A stretch of DNA of 64,000 bases from NCBI RefSeq assembly GCF_965277665.1, contig NZ_OZ255835.1, forward strand, positions 2,790,001 to 2,854,000, written 5' to 3'. The DNA is from Lichenicoccus sp965277665 (GTDB taxonomy: Bacteria > Pseudomonadota > Alphaproteobacteria > Acetobacterales > Acetobacteraceae). Every line of letters starts with the position of its first letter. Position 1 is the stretch's first letter. This document shows positions 1-8,542 of this stretch, one piece after another. Both the position numbers and the translations under genes were made by a program. The notes beneath the pieces are model-generated. The model was not told where the DNA came from, did no database searches, and worked only from the letters and a program-made list of their open reading frames with translations.

Positions 1-672
1 GAGTGCCGCCTGCTGCTCCGCCTGGGTGCCCCGGTATCGCTCACCATCGCCGCCGAGGTGCTGCTGTTCCTGGTGGCCGGACTGATGGCCGGCCTGCTCG
101 GGCCGGCGGCGCTGGCGGCGCACCAGATTGCGCAGAACGTGGCCTCCACGACCTTCATGGTGCCGCTGGCGCTGTCGCAGGCGGCGAACGTGCGCGTTGG
201 CTACTGGACCGGTGCCGGCCGGCCGCACGAGGCACGACGCAGCGGCCTGACCGCGATCGGGCTCGCCGTCCTGGTCATGGGAGTGTTCAGCCTGCTGCTG
301 CTGACCCTGCCGCACGTGATCGCCCGCGCCTATCTGGATCCAGGCCGCCCGGCCAATGCCCAGGCGCTGCGCATCGCCGTCACGCTGCTTGGTATCGTCG
401 CGGTGTTCCAGATCGCCGACGGGGTGCAGGCGGTGGCCCTCGGCGCCTTGCGCGGCCTGGGCGACACCGCGGTGCCGATGCTGATCGCGTCGGCCTGCTA
501 CTGGCTGATCGGCTATCCGCTCTGCAGGCTCGCAGCCTTCCGCTACGGGCTTGGCGTGCCGGGACTCTGGGGCGGCCTGGGCTGCGCGCTCGCGTGCGTC
601 GCCGTGATCGCCAGCCTGCGTTTCATGCGCCGCACCCGGGCCGGTGCGCCGGGGGTGGAGCGTACCGCCTGA
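1..672 (+). CDS. MATE family efflux transporter, C-terminal part (5' end outside window)
   Basis: The reading frame is open from base 1, so the gene begins upstream of the window; about 223 C-terminal residues are visible. The visible part has long hydrophobic helices and the MATE-like stretch LAAHQIAQNVAS, followed by a segment near GALRGLGDTAVP that is typical of the second half of NorM/MATE pumps. MATE proteins expel cationic drugs and metabolites in exchange for Na+ or H+ across the inner membrane; the substrate cannot be read here. Its TGA overlaps the ATG of the following MFS pump (TGATG at 670-674), so the two transporters are probably translationally coupled. Confidence 0.85.
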   Translation, partial: ECRLLLRLGAPVSLTIAAEVLLFLVAGLMAGLLGPAALAAHQIAQNVASTTFMVPLALSQAANVRVGYWTGAGRPHEARRSGLTAIGLAVLVMGVFSLLLLTLPHVIARAYLDPGRPANAQALRIAVTLLGIVAVFQIADGVQAVALGALRGLGDTAVPMLIASACYWLIGYPLCRLAAFRYGLGVPGLWGGLGCALACVAVIASLRFMRRTRAGAPGVERTA

Positions 673-2111
673 TGGATGCCCCGGCAGCCCGGCGGGACAA
701 CCCGATCCCGCTCAACCTGCGCCTGTTGCCGTTCATCGTGGCGGCGACGTTCTTCATGGAATATCTCGACACCACGATCATCGCGACCGCGCTGCCGAGC
801 ATGGCGCGTGATTTCCGGGTCGGCCCGAACGAGCTCAGCCTCGGTCTCACCGCCTACATGCTGACGCTCGCGGTGTTCATTCCGGTCAGCGGCTGGATCG
901 CCGACCGCCTCGGCTCGCGCACCGTGTTCGGCGCCGCGGTCGTGGTGTTCACGCTCGCCTCGGTGCTGTGCGGCTCGGCGCCCGGGCTGTACTGGTTCAC
1001 CGCGGCGCGTGTCATCCAGGGCATCGGCGGTGCGATGATGGTGCCGGTGGGCCGCATGATCGTGGTTCGCAATACTCCGCGCGCGCGCATGATGCAGGCG
1101 ATCTCGACCATCACCTGGCCCGGCGTGGTGGCGCCGGTGGTCGGTCCCTCGGTCGGCGGCTTCATCACCACCTACGCCTCCTGGCACTGGGTGTTCTTCC
1201 TCAACGTGCCGTTCGGGATCGCAGCACTCGCCGCCGCGATCGCGTTCGTACCGCAACAGCGCGCCGAGGGCCGTCGCCCGCTCGACCTGCCGGGCTTCCT
1301 GCTCAGCGGTGCGGCACTCAGCCTGCTGCTGTACGGCACCGAGGCGGCCAGCCATCGCGACCAGTCTCTCGGGCCGGCGCTGCTGCTGGTCCTGGCCGGC
1401 CTCGGCCTCGGCGCGCTCACCGTGCGGCACATGCGGCGGGTGCCGCATCCGCTGCTGGCGCTCGACGCGCTGGCGGTGCCGACCTTCTCGGCGACGATAC
1501 GCTGGGGCTCGATGACGCGCGCAGCACTGGAGGCCGTGCCGTACCTGTCGCCGCTGCTGTTCCAGATCGGCTTTGGTTTGTCGCCGTTCCGCTCCGGGCT
1601 GCTGCTACTGGCGACGGCGACCGGCAATCTCGGCATGAAGCTGTTCACGACCCCGGTGCTGCGGCGGTTCGGCTTCCGCACCACGCTGCTGGTCAACGGG
1701 GCGTTCGCGGCATTCGCCATCATGGCGCTCGGCGCGCTGACGGCAGATACCAAGCTGCCGATCATGCTGGGGCTGCTGTTCGCCTACGGGATCGGGCGCT
1801 CGATGCAGTTCACCACCATCAACACGCTGGCGTTTGCCGATGTGAGCGACAGCCAGAAGGGTCCGGCCTCGACGCTGCAAAGCGCCATCACCCAGATGAT
1901 GATCGGCATGGGCATCGCCTTCGGGGCGCTGTGCCTGCGCGGCGCCGCCTGGTTTCGCCACGAGCCGGGTGGCGCGTTCACCACCGCCGACTTCCACTGG
2001 GCCTTCGCGGCCGCTGGACTGCTGATGCTGACGTCGCTGGCAGGCTACGCACGCCTGCCGGCCGATGCCGGCGGCGGGATCGGCGGCGCCGTCAGAAGCC
2101 GTCCCACCTAA
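672..2111 (+). CDS. MFS transporter, DHA2 (EmrB/QacA-like) family
   Basis: This 479-residue membrane protein starts at ATG 672, overlapping the stop of the MATE gene. The frame is open much further upstream, but that part is a shadow of the MATE gene. The N-terminus has the family pattern MEYLDTTIIATALPSM in the first helix, then motif A (SGWIADRLGSRTVF, near residue 77) and motif C-like glycines (GVVAPVVGPSVGG, near 155). The length and number of hydrophobic segments fit the 14-helix DHA2 group of proton-driven drug exporters. Coupling to a MATE pump suggests a paired efflux unit; the substrate is unknown. Confidence 0.88.
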   Translation: MDAPAARRDNPIPLNLRLLPFIVAATFFMEYLDTTIIATALPSMARDFRVGPNELSLGLTAYMLTLAVFIPVSGWIADRLGSRTVFGAAVVVFTLASVLCGSAPGLYWFTAARVIQGIGGAMMVPVGRMIVVRNTPRARMMQAISTITWPGVVAPVVGPSVGGFITTYASWHWVFFLNVPFGIAALAAAIAFVPQQRAEGRRPLDLPGFLLSGAALSLLLYGTEAASHRDQSLGPALLLVLAGLGLGALTVRHMRRVPHPLLALDALAVPTFSATIRWGSMTRAALEAVPYLSPLLFQIGFGLSPFRSGLLLLATATGNLGMKLFTTPVLRRFGFRTTLLVNGAFAAFAIMALGALTADTKLPIMLGLLFAYGIGRSMQFTTINTLAFADVSDSQKGPASTLQSAITQMMIGMGIAFGALCLRGAAWFRHEPGGAFTTADFHWAFAAAGLLMLTSLAGYARLPADAGGGIGGAVRSRPT

Positions 2112-2115
2112 TCAA

Positions 2116-2145
2116 ATTAGAGGCTGCTTGATTAGAGGCTGTTTG
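2116..2145 (+). repeat. 15-bp tandem duplication at the edge of dispersed element copy A
   Basis: ATTAGAGGCTGCTTG (2116-2130) is followed directly by ATTAGAGGCTGTTTG (2131-2145), differing at one base. The second copy runs into the left terminal repeat of the element at 2135. It could be a slipped duplication of the element's end or a trace of a second insertion. Confidence 0.75.
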
Positions 2146-2310
2146 AAAACGCCTGATGCTGGATGAGAGCGGCCCCCACTCCTAAGCATTGGAGGGCCGC
2201 GGCCGGCGTGGCTTTCCGAGCACCGCAGCGCAGCGGCCTCCTGGCCGTGAGCAGCGGAGCGCAGGAAAGGCGCGTCGGATCGCCAGCAGCAGGCGTTTTC
2301 AAGCAGCCTC
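2135..2310. repeat. Dispersed terminal-inverted-repeat element, copy A (176 bp)
   Basis: The first 28 bases (2135-2162, core TTTGAAAACGCCTGATGC) and last 28 bases (2283-2310, core GCAGCAGGCGTTTTCAA) are inverted repeats with two mismatches. The interior is shared with copies at 13813, 53921 and 55886, including GAGCAGCGGAGCGCAGGAAA and GCGTCGGATCGCC. It lies between convergent genes. The last three codons and the stop of the ferritin-like gene are inside the right terminal repeat. No coding capacity is evident. It may be a MITE-like element or a conserved transcript-end structure. Confidence 0.85.
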
Positions 2311-3162
2311 TCGCCGGCGCAGGTGCGGGCGCGTCAACTCCCACACGCGCAGCCCCTGCAGGGCTAGCGACGCCATGCTCGGCAGCAGTTTCGGCTGCAT
2401 GAGCTGCGGGTCGAAGGCGCCCATGCGGCGCGAGTTCTCGTTGACGCAGTCCGCGACGAAGCGCTGGAACGAGAAGCCGTCGAGGAACATGTTGGCCTGG
2501 GTGACGGCGAAATCGCGCCCGTCATTCGGCTCCTGGCCGCGCTGCACCATGCCGAACAGGCGCTTGCCGGCACGGGCATAGAAGCGCGCCGATTTCAGCG
2601 CCCGGCGCGGGCCGCCGAGGCCGCGCCGCTTCTCGCGCCACGCCATGTAGTTGATGAAGAACACGATGTGCCGCGTCTCCTCGTACATCAGCGTGTCGAA
2701 GATCTCGAACATGCCCTCCGGCAGGAACGACGACTCGCGCGCGGTCTTGAAGGCGCCGAAGCCGAGGAAGGCGTCGAGGCACTCGCCGAAGCCGAAATCG
2801 ATGAAGGCAGTTTCCAGGTCGGCGGGAAACTGCTCCATCTCCTGCGCGTGTGCATCGATGCCGTAGCGGTCGATCATCACCTTGATCAGCCTGGCGTGCC
2901 GCGCCTCCTCGACGCCCTGGATGCGCACCGCCTCGCGCACGATCGGGTCGGTGACCTGCGGCGTGAAGGCATCGACGATGGCGCCGGCCCGCCGCTCGGT
3001 ATGATACACCTCCTGCCAGAACGGCACCCCGCGCAGCCGCGCCAGCTCCACGTCGGTCAGCTCCGGCCACGGCAGCGTCTCCGGGTCGAAGGTCTGGTGG
3101 GTGTCGATGAAATCCTGGCAGAACAGCGTCTTGTGCGCCTCGGACCCGGCCTGCAGCGTCAT
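2299..3162 (-). CDS. Ferritin-like diiron domain protein
   Basis: This 287-residue, mostly helical protein carries two diiron-type motifs, EEARH (residues 85-89) and EETRH (161-165), plus acidic residues E56 and E127 at spacings suited to a four-helix ferritin-like or ribonucleotide-reductase-like fold. No signal peptide is seen, so it is probably cytoplasmic. The family contains oxidases and hydroxylases of unknown substrate and the enzyme activity cannot be named. The C-terminal residues EAA and the TGA are contributed by the terminal repeat of the neighbouring element, so the native C-terminus may have been altered by its insertion. It is convergent with the MFS gene. Confidence 0.75.
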   Translation of the reverse strand: MTLQAGSEAHKTLFCQDFIDTHQTFDPETLPWPELTDVELARLRGVPFWQEVYHTERRAGAIVDAFTPQVTDPIVREAVRIQGVEEARHARLIKVMIDRYGIDAHAQEMEQFPADLETAFIDFGFGECLDAFLGFGAFKTARESSFLPEGMFEIFDTLMYEETRHIVFFINYMAWREKRRGLGGPRRALKSARFYARAGKRLFGMVQRGQEPNDGRDFAVTQANMFLDGFSFQRFVADCVNENSRRMGAFDPQLMQPKLLPSMASLALQGLRVWELTRPHLRRREAA

Positions 3163-3368
3163 CGTACGTCCCCTAGCCTATCGGACGGCGACCATGCGCC
3201 GGGTGCCGGGAAGTTCCAAGCCCTGCCAGCGCGGACGAACCGCAAATCCCGCACAACCGGTGTCCGTTAAGTAATTCCCATCCGACCGTTAATCATCAAG
3301 TGCGGGTCTTAATAGTTCCGCGTGGTCTGTTTAGGGAGCCTTTAATCCTTCCCGTCTAACCTGAACGA

Positions 3369-4841
3369 ATGCAGAACATCGCCGTCGTTCCGGCTCTATC
3401 CGCGGCTCGCCGGGCTGCGGCCCTCTTCATGGCGATCGCAGCCTTCGTGTTGCTCACGTCTTCTGGTCGGCTTGCCGCGCACGCCAACGACCTTGGCGCC
3501 GGCAACGTCCTTGGACAGGGCGCATTCATCAGCCGTGCGACCGGTGTCAGGATCATCCTGCGCGGCAATGACTTTGCCACGATCGTGCAGGACGCGCATC
3601 AGACCCTCCAGCCTGGTGTCTTCTCGCTTCCGGCCGTCGCCCTCGCCTTCACCAACATGCACAACTCCGGCTACAACTTTGTCAGGATCACGCTGGACTG
3701 TACCGACCTGATGACGAGCAAGGGCGTCACCGGCGCTGGTTTCTCGGCCGGCTTCCTGGGAAATCTCGTGACGCTGCTGGCCACGGCGCGGCAACACGGG
3801 CTCTACGTCGTGCTGACGATGTCGGACCTGCCGCTGAACTATCGCGCGCTGGTTGTCAATGACCCGCGGGTCGGCAGCGGCAATGCCGACGTCATGAACC
3901 CATCCAGCGTCTCCGCAAGGGCAAGCTTCTGGGTCAACCTCCTGGCCGCGATCAAGCCGCATGAAGCGGCCTACTCCGCCATCATCGGGCTCGATATCAG
4001 GAACGAGGCGACGCTCAGCGTCTCCGCCGCCGCCGCCGCCTCGGCGCCATTTTCGGCCAGTACCGGCGCGTATGCTTTCAACGGCAGATCCTATTCGCTT
4101 GCGATGTCGACCACCAGGCAGGCCTTGGCCGACGACGAGACCAAGGGCTTCCTGGATGTCATTGCGCGAGCGATCAAGATCTACGACAGTCAGATGCTGG
4201 TCGGACTGAGCATCTACACGCCAAGCGCTTCAGGACGACCGGCGTTCAACGGCCTGGCCAAGGATAATGCCAATGCTGGCTATCCTCTTGCCCCGTTGGC
4301 GATCCTGCAGTCGAACGCCGACTTCCTCGACCTGCACACCTATCCCTCCGGCAGCAGCTACAGCATCGATACCGATTTTGCGAGCGCACAGCTTTCCAGT
4401 GCGGTCGCCTACGCCAAGCCACTCTACATTGGCGAGTACGGCGCCTTGAAACTGCTTTATCCGACCACGGCCCTGGCACGGTCCGTACTGGTCGCGCAGA
4501 TCGCCGGTGCCTGTCGCTACGGCTTCAGCGGCTTTGCGCTCTATACCTGGGACGGGGTCGCCACCGGGGTGTGGAACGCGGTCGAGAGCAACGGCTCGAT
4601 CAATGCCGCTGTCTCGCCCGCGGGCCTGCCGGTGCCCTGCGCCGATATCCCGAACTCGAACTTCATCGCCACGATCAACGGCGTCGGCGCCATCTACGCC
4701 TCGAATGGCAGCCATTTCTGCTGGTACGACACGTGGGCGCTGTACCTACGCTTCAACCACAACAATCCGAACGTTTCCTACATGAAGACATACAACAGGA
4801 TACCCCTCACGATGATCTACGACGGCGTCTGCGGCGGCTGA
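3369..4841 (+). CDS. Secreted glycoside hydrolase, GH5-like (cellulase superfamily)
   Basis: This 490-residue protein has an N-terminal signal peptide (hydrophobic AAALFMAIAAFVLL, likely cut near AHAND). The TIM-barrel region carries GLDIRNEA around residue 212, matching the Asn-Glu acid/base motif of clan GH-A, and PLYIGEYG around residue 354, matching the nucleophile Glu at the end of strand 7. Between them lie LDLHTYPSG and similar barrel strands. The last 110 residues, with FCWYDTWALYLRF, form a separate C-terminal part that I do not recognise. It is predicted to cleave a beta-linked polysaccharide outside the cell. A 206-bp AT-richer gap precedes it. The exact GH subfamily is uncertain. 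Confidence 0.72.
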   Translation: MQNIAVVPALSAARRAAALFMAIAAFVLLTSSGRLAAHANDLGAGNVLGQGAFISRATGVRIILRGNDFATIVQDAHQTLQPGVFSLPAVALAFTNMHNSGYNFVRITLDCTDLMTSKGVTGAGFSAGFLGNLVTLLATARQHGLYVVLTMSDLPLNYRALVVNDPRVGSGNADVMNPSSVSARASFWVNLLAAIKPHEAAYSAIIGLDIRNEATLSVSAAAAASAPFSASTGAYAFNGRSYSLAMSTTRQALADDETKGFLDVIARAIKIYDSQMLVGLSIYTPSASGRPAFNGLAKDNANAGYPLAPLAILQSNADFLDLHTYPSGSSYSIDTDFASAQLSSAVAYAKPLYIGEYGALKLLYPTTALARSVLVAQIAGACRYGFSGFALYTWDGVATGVWNAVESNGSINAAVSPAGLPVPCADIPNSNFIATINGVGAIYASNGSHFCWYDTWALYLRFNHNNPNVSYMKTYNRIPLTMIYDGVCGG

Positions 4842-4865
4842 CGCAGCGACCTGCCGGTGGACGGA

Positions 4866-6335
4866 TCAGTCGCGCTTCTCGAGGATGCTCCGGGTGAGGG
4901 CCACCGACGGAATGGTCAACGGCATCAGGATCGGCGGCGTCCGGCGCAGGCTCCACCAGCCCAGCGCCAGCAACGCCGCGATCAGCGGGATGGTCGCGAC
5001 CGTGATGGTTCCGTCCGGATAGTCGAATGCCATCAGCACCAGCACGGCGGCGAGGAAGCCGAGCGACAGCCAGGCGGTGAACGGCGCCCCCGGCATCCGA
5101 AACGCGGGTGGCTTCACCTCGCCACGATGCACCGCGCGCCGGAACATGATCTGGCACACCAGGATGAAGCCCCAGGTGCTGATGATGCCGAGTGCGGAGA
5201 TGTTGAGCACGATCTCGAACACCTGTGAGGGCACGACATAGTTCAGCCCGACGCCGATCAGGTAGATCGACACCGTCATCAGGATGCCGCCCGCGGGCAC
5301 CGAGTGCCGGTTCATGTAGCCGAGGAAGCGCGGCGCGGAATCGCCCAGGGCCAGGGCACGCAGCACGCGGCCGGTGGAGTACAGGCCGGAATTCAGGCTC
5401 GACAACGCCGCCGTCAGCACCACGATGTTCATGATGGTGCCGACGCCGGGCACGCCGAGCGTCTGGAAGAAGGTGACGAACGGGCTGACCCCGGCATGAT
5501 AGGCGGTCCAGGGCAGCAGCAGCGTCAGCAGCACCACGGCGCCGACATAGAACAGCGCGATGCGCCAGATCACGCTGTTGATCGCGCGCGGCAGCACGCT
5601 CTCGTAGTCCTTGCACTCGCCGGCCGCGGTGCCGACCAGCTCGATGCCGGAATAGGCGAACACCACGCCCTGCACCAGCACCAGCGCCGGCAGGATGCCG
5701 TGCGGGAAGAAGCCGCCATGATCGCTGATCAGGTGCAGGCCGGTGGCATGGCCGCCGACCGGGACACGCACGCCGAGGATGACCGCGCCCACGACCAGGA
5801 ACAGCGAGAGGGCCACCACCTTGATCAGCGAGAACCAGAATTCCATTTCGCCGAAATACTTGACCCCGATCATGTTCATGCTGGTGACGATGAACAGTGC
5901 GCCGAGCGCGAACACCCATTGCGGGACGTCGGCGAACGTTCCCCAATAGTGCATGTAGAGCGCCACCGCGGTGATATCGACGATGCCGGTCATCGCCCAG
6001 TTCAGGAACGACATCCAGCCGGCCACGAACGACGCCCGCTCGCCGAGGAACTCGCGCGCATACGACACGAAACTGCCGCAGGTCGGCCGGTGCATGACCA
6101 GCTCGCCGAGGGCGCGCAGGATCAGGAACGAGAAGCCGCCGCAGACCAGATAGACGATCGCCAGCGACGGGCCGGCCATCTGCAGCCGCGACCCGGCGCC
6201 GAGGAACAGGCCGGTGCCGATGGCGCCCCCGACGGCGATCATCTGGACCTGCCGGTTGCCGAGGCCCTTGTGGTAGCCGTCGTCCTGTGCCGCCACTTCC
6301 TCCGGATCGGTGCCCAAGGCTACAGATTTATCCAT
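4866..6335 (-). CDS. ansP: L-asparagine permease, APC superfamily
   Basis: This 489-residue transporter starts at MDKSVALG; the frame is open further upstream but lacks family-like sequence. It closely follows the AnsP pattern: GYHKGLGNRQVQMIAVGG, then GAIGTGLFLGAGSRLQMAG in helix 1, MNMIGVKYFGEMEFWF, GTAAGECKDYESVLPRAI and FRMPGAPFTAWLSL near the C-terminus. Twelve hydrophobic segments are expected. It should import L-asparagine, or a related amino acid, with protons. The eda gene ends 59 bp upstream on the same strand, so they may share a transcript, although the pathways are not obviously linked. Confidence 0.88.
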   Translation of the reverse strand: MDKSVALGTDPEEVAAQDDGYHKGLGNRQVQMIAVGGAIGTGLFLGAGSRLQMAGPSLAIVYLVCGGFSFLILRALGELVMHRPTCGSFVSYAREFLGERASFVAGWMSFLNWAMTGIVDITAVALYMHYWGTFADVPQWVFALGALFIVTSMNMIGVKYFGEMEFWFSLIKVVALSLFLVVGAVILGVRVPVGGHATGLHLISDHGGFFPHGILPALVLVQGVVFAYSGIELVGTAAGECKDYESVLPRAINSVIWRIALFYVGAVVLLTLLLPWTAYHAGVSPFVTFFQTLGVPGVGTIMNIVVLTAALSSLNSGLYSTGRVLRALALGDSAPRFLGYMNRHSVPAGGILMTVSIYLIGVGLNYVVPSQVFEIVLNISALGIISTWGFILVCQIMFRRAVHRGEVKPPAFRMPGAPFTAWLSLGFLAAVLVLMAFDYPDGTITVATIPLIAALLALGWWSLRRTPPILMPLTIPSVALTRSILEKRD

Positions 6336-6394
6336 GACAGGATCTTTCCGAGGCAGTCCCAGGCGCCGTGCATGGGACGTGCCATCGCCGGGCT

Positions 6395-7075
6395 TCAGGA
6401 GTTGCGGGTGAGCTTTGCCGCCTGCGTCGCCCGGCGCCGGATTTCCGCGACATCGGGTCCATGCGCATCCGCGGCCGGCGAGGGCACCAGCCAGGAGCCG
6501 CCGACGCAGGCCACGAACGGCAGCGCCAGCCATTCCGGCGCCGACGCCACGTCCACGCCGCCGGTCGGGCAGAAGCGCACGCGGCCGAAGGGTGCTGCCA
6601 GCGCGCGGAGCGCCTTGATGCCGCCGGACGCCACCGCCGGGAAGAACTTGAACCGGTCGAGGCCGAGATCCAGCCCGCGCATGATGTCGCCGCTATTGGC
6701 GATCCCGGGCAAGAACGGCACGCCGCTCGCGATCGCCGCCCGTCCGAGCCCTTCGGTCAGGCCGGGACTGACGATGAAGCGCGCGCCCGCCGCGAGGCTG
6801 GCTTCGAGGTCGCCCTGGTTCAGCACGGTGCCGGCGCCGACCACAGCGCCCTCCACCCTGGACATCTCACGGATGATCTCGAGGGCGGCCTCGGTGCGCA
6901 GCGTGACCTCGAGCACGCGCAGGCCGCCTGCCACCAGGGCCTCGGCGATCGACCGCGCATGTGCGGCATCATGCACCACCAGCACCGGAATGACCGGCGA
7001 CAACGCCAAGATGCGGTCGATCTCGGACACGGCACCCGGGGTGATTGTGCCGCCGCCAGCTCGCGAGTTCTGCAT
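6395..7075 (-). CDS. eda: 2-dehydro-3-deoxy-phosphogluconate (KDPG/KHG) aldolase
   Basis: This 226-residue class I aldolase cleaves KDPG to pyruvate and glyceraldehyde-3-phosphate, the last step of the Entner-Doudoroff pathway. The catalytic base is in LEVTLRT (E56) and the Schiff-base lysine in DRFKFFPA (K143); the phosphate-binding TGGV sits at 171-174. About 12 extra N-terminal residues precede the normal start of the fold. No edd gene is adjacent. It lies downstream of gltX with a 120-bp gap and upstream of ansP on the same strand. Confidence 0.93.
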   Translation of the reverse strand: MQNSRAGGGTITPGAVSEIDRILALSPVIPVLVVHDAAHARSIAEALVAGGLRVLEVTLRTEAALEIIREMSRVEGAVVGAGTVLNQGDLEASLAAGARFIVSPGLTEGLGRAAIASGVPFLPGIANSGDIMRGLDLGLDRFKFFPAVASGGIKALRALAAPFGRVRFCPTGGVDVASAPEWLALPFVACVGGSWLVPSPAADAHGPDVAEIRRRATQAAKLTRNS

Positions 7076-7195
7076 GCCAGTGCTCCGGGTGATGTTGCCG
7101 TCATGCCGCCTTTGCGACGCAGACCTAGGGGAAGCGTATCAGATTGCCCGATATGGGGTCACCCGCCCGGCGCAGGAGTGATCGGTCCGGGCCGC

Positions 7196-8542
7196 TCAGC
7201 TTGCCGCCATCCTGAGCCGGCCGGCGACGCGCTCGCGGCCCATCAGCGGCAGCAGGTCGCGCAGTTCGGGTCCCTGCTCCTCGCCGGTCAGGGCCAGCCG
7301 CAGCGGCAGGAACAGCGGCTTGCCGCGGCGCCCGGATTGCGCGCGCAGGGCGCTGGTCCAGGCGTGCCAAGTGTCCTGGTCCCACGGCGCCTCGGGCAGC
7401 AGGTCGAGCGCCTGGGTGAGGTAGGCGCCGTCGCCCTCCAGCGGCGGCGGCACGATGCTGCCGGCCACCACCTCCCACCAGTGCCGCGCCTCGTTCAGCA
7501 TGTCGACATTGCCGCGCACCACCGACCAGAACTCCGGCGTGGCGCCGGGTGGCAGCCGCGCCGAGACCGCCTCGAACGGCAGTCCGTGCATGGTCCGGCG
7601 GTTCAGCGCCAGCAACTGGCGCGTGTCGAAGCGCGCCGCCGAGTGCGAGATGTGCCCGAGATCGTAGCTCGCGGCGAGCTCGTCCAGGCCGAGCGGATGC
7701 GGGTCCTCGGAACTGCCGAGGCGCGCGAGATAGGCGACGAGTGCCGCCGCTTCGATGCCGTCCTGGCGCAGCGCCCGCAGCGACAGGCCGTCGAAGCGCT
7801 TGGACAGCTTGCCGCCCGCCTCGTCGAGCAGCAGCGGCAGGTGCCCGAACCGGAACCGGTGCGGCGACGCGCCGAGCGCCCCCCCTTGAAGCGCCTGGGC
7901 AATATCGATCTGCACGCCGGTATTGGTGATGTGGTCCTCGCCGCGCACGATATGGGTGATGCCGGTCTCGAGATCGTCCACCACCGAGGCGAAGCTGTAC
8001 AGGATGGTACCATCGGCGCGGATCAGCACCGGATCGGAGATCGCCGGCAGCTTGACCTGGGTGCGACCGAGCACGAGGTCGTCCCACAGCACGGTGCCGT
8101 CGGTGAGGCGGAAGCGCCAGTACGGCCGCTTGCCGTTGGCCTCCGCCGCGGCGCGCTGCTCCGCGGTCAGCCGGAGCATGGCGCGGTCATAGACCGGCGG
8201 CCGGTGCTGGCGGATGCGCTGCTCGCGCTTGGCACGCAGCTCCTCCTCGCTTTCGAAGCACGGATACAGCCGGCCGGACGCACGCAGCCGGTCGGCTGCC
8301 GCCGCGTAGGCGTCGAGCCGCTCGGACTGGCGGAAGCTCTCCTGCCACGCAAGCCCGAGCCAGTTCAGGTCGTGCCGGATCGCCTCGACATGCTCCTCCT
8401 TCGAGCGCGTGCTGTCGGTGTCATCGATGCGAAGCTGGAAGATGCCGCCATGCCGGCGCGCGAACAACGCGTTGGCGACCGCCTGCCGGGCGTTGCCGAC
8501 ATGCAGCAGGCCGGTCGGGCTCGGCGCGAAGCGAAGCTTCAC
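7196..8542 (-). CDS. gltX: Glutamyl-tRNA synthetase (class I)
   Basis: This 448-residue enzyme charges tRNA-Glu. It has the FAPSPTGLLHVGN start with the HIGH-type signature HVGN (14-17), IDDTDSTRS in the active-site region, and the KMSKS-type loop GGKLSKRFDG near residue 243. The start is GTG at 8542, overlapping the TGA of the upstream gene (GTGA), which indicates translational coupling. At 448 residues it is shorter than the roughly 470-500 of many GluRS. Alphaproteobacteria often carry two GluRS paralogues with different tRNA preference; which one this is cannot be decided here. Confidence 0.93.
   Translation of the reverse strand: MKLRFAPSPTGLLHVGNARQAVANALFARRHGGIFQLRIDDTDSTRSKEEHVEAIRHDLNWLGLAWQESFRQSERLDAYAAAADRLRASGRLYPCFESEEELRAKREQRIRQHRPPVYDRAMLRLTAEQRAAAEANGKRPYWRFRLTDGTVLWDDLVLGRTQVKLPAISDPVLIRADGTILYSFASVVDDLETGITHIVRGEDHITNTGVQIDIAQALQGGALGASPHRFRFGHLPLLLDEAGGKLSKRFDGLSLRALRQDGIEAAALVAYLARLGSSEDPHPLGLDELAASYDLGHISHSAARFDTRQLLALNRRTMHGLPFEAVSARLPPGATPEFWSVVRGNVDMLNEARHWWEVVAGSIVPPPLEGDGAYLTQALDLLPEAPWDQDTWHAWTSALRAQSGRRGKPLFLPLRLALTGEEQGPELRDLLPLMGRERVAGRLRMAAS

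Noticed and set aside
968..2131. Long open frame (387 codons) within the MFS gene in another frame
   Set aside because: Its translation is Arg/Ala/Gly-rich without family patterns and lies entirely over a well-supported transporter gene; a GC-rich shadow frame.
3163..3368. Small RNA or riboswitch before the GH5-like gene
   Set aside because: The gap is AT-richer and probably holds promoters, but no convincing structure was found.
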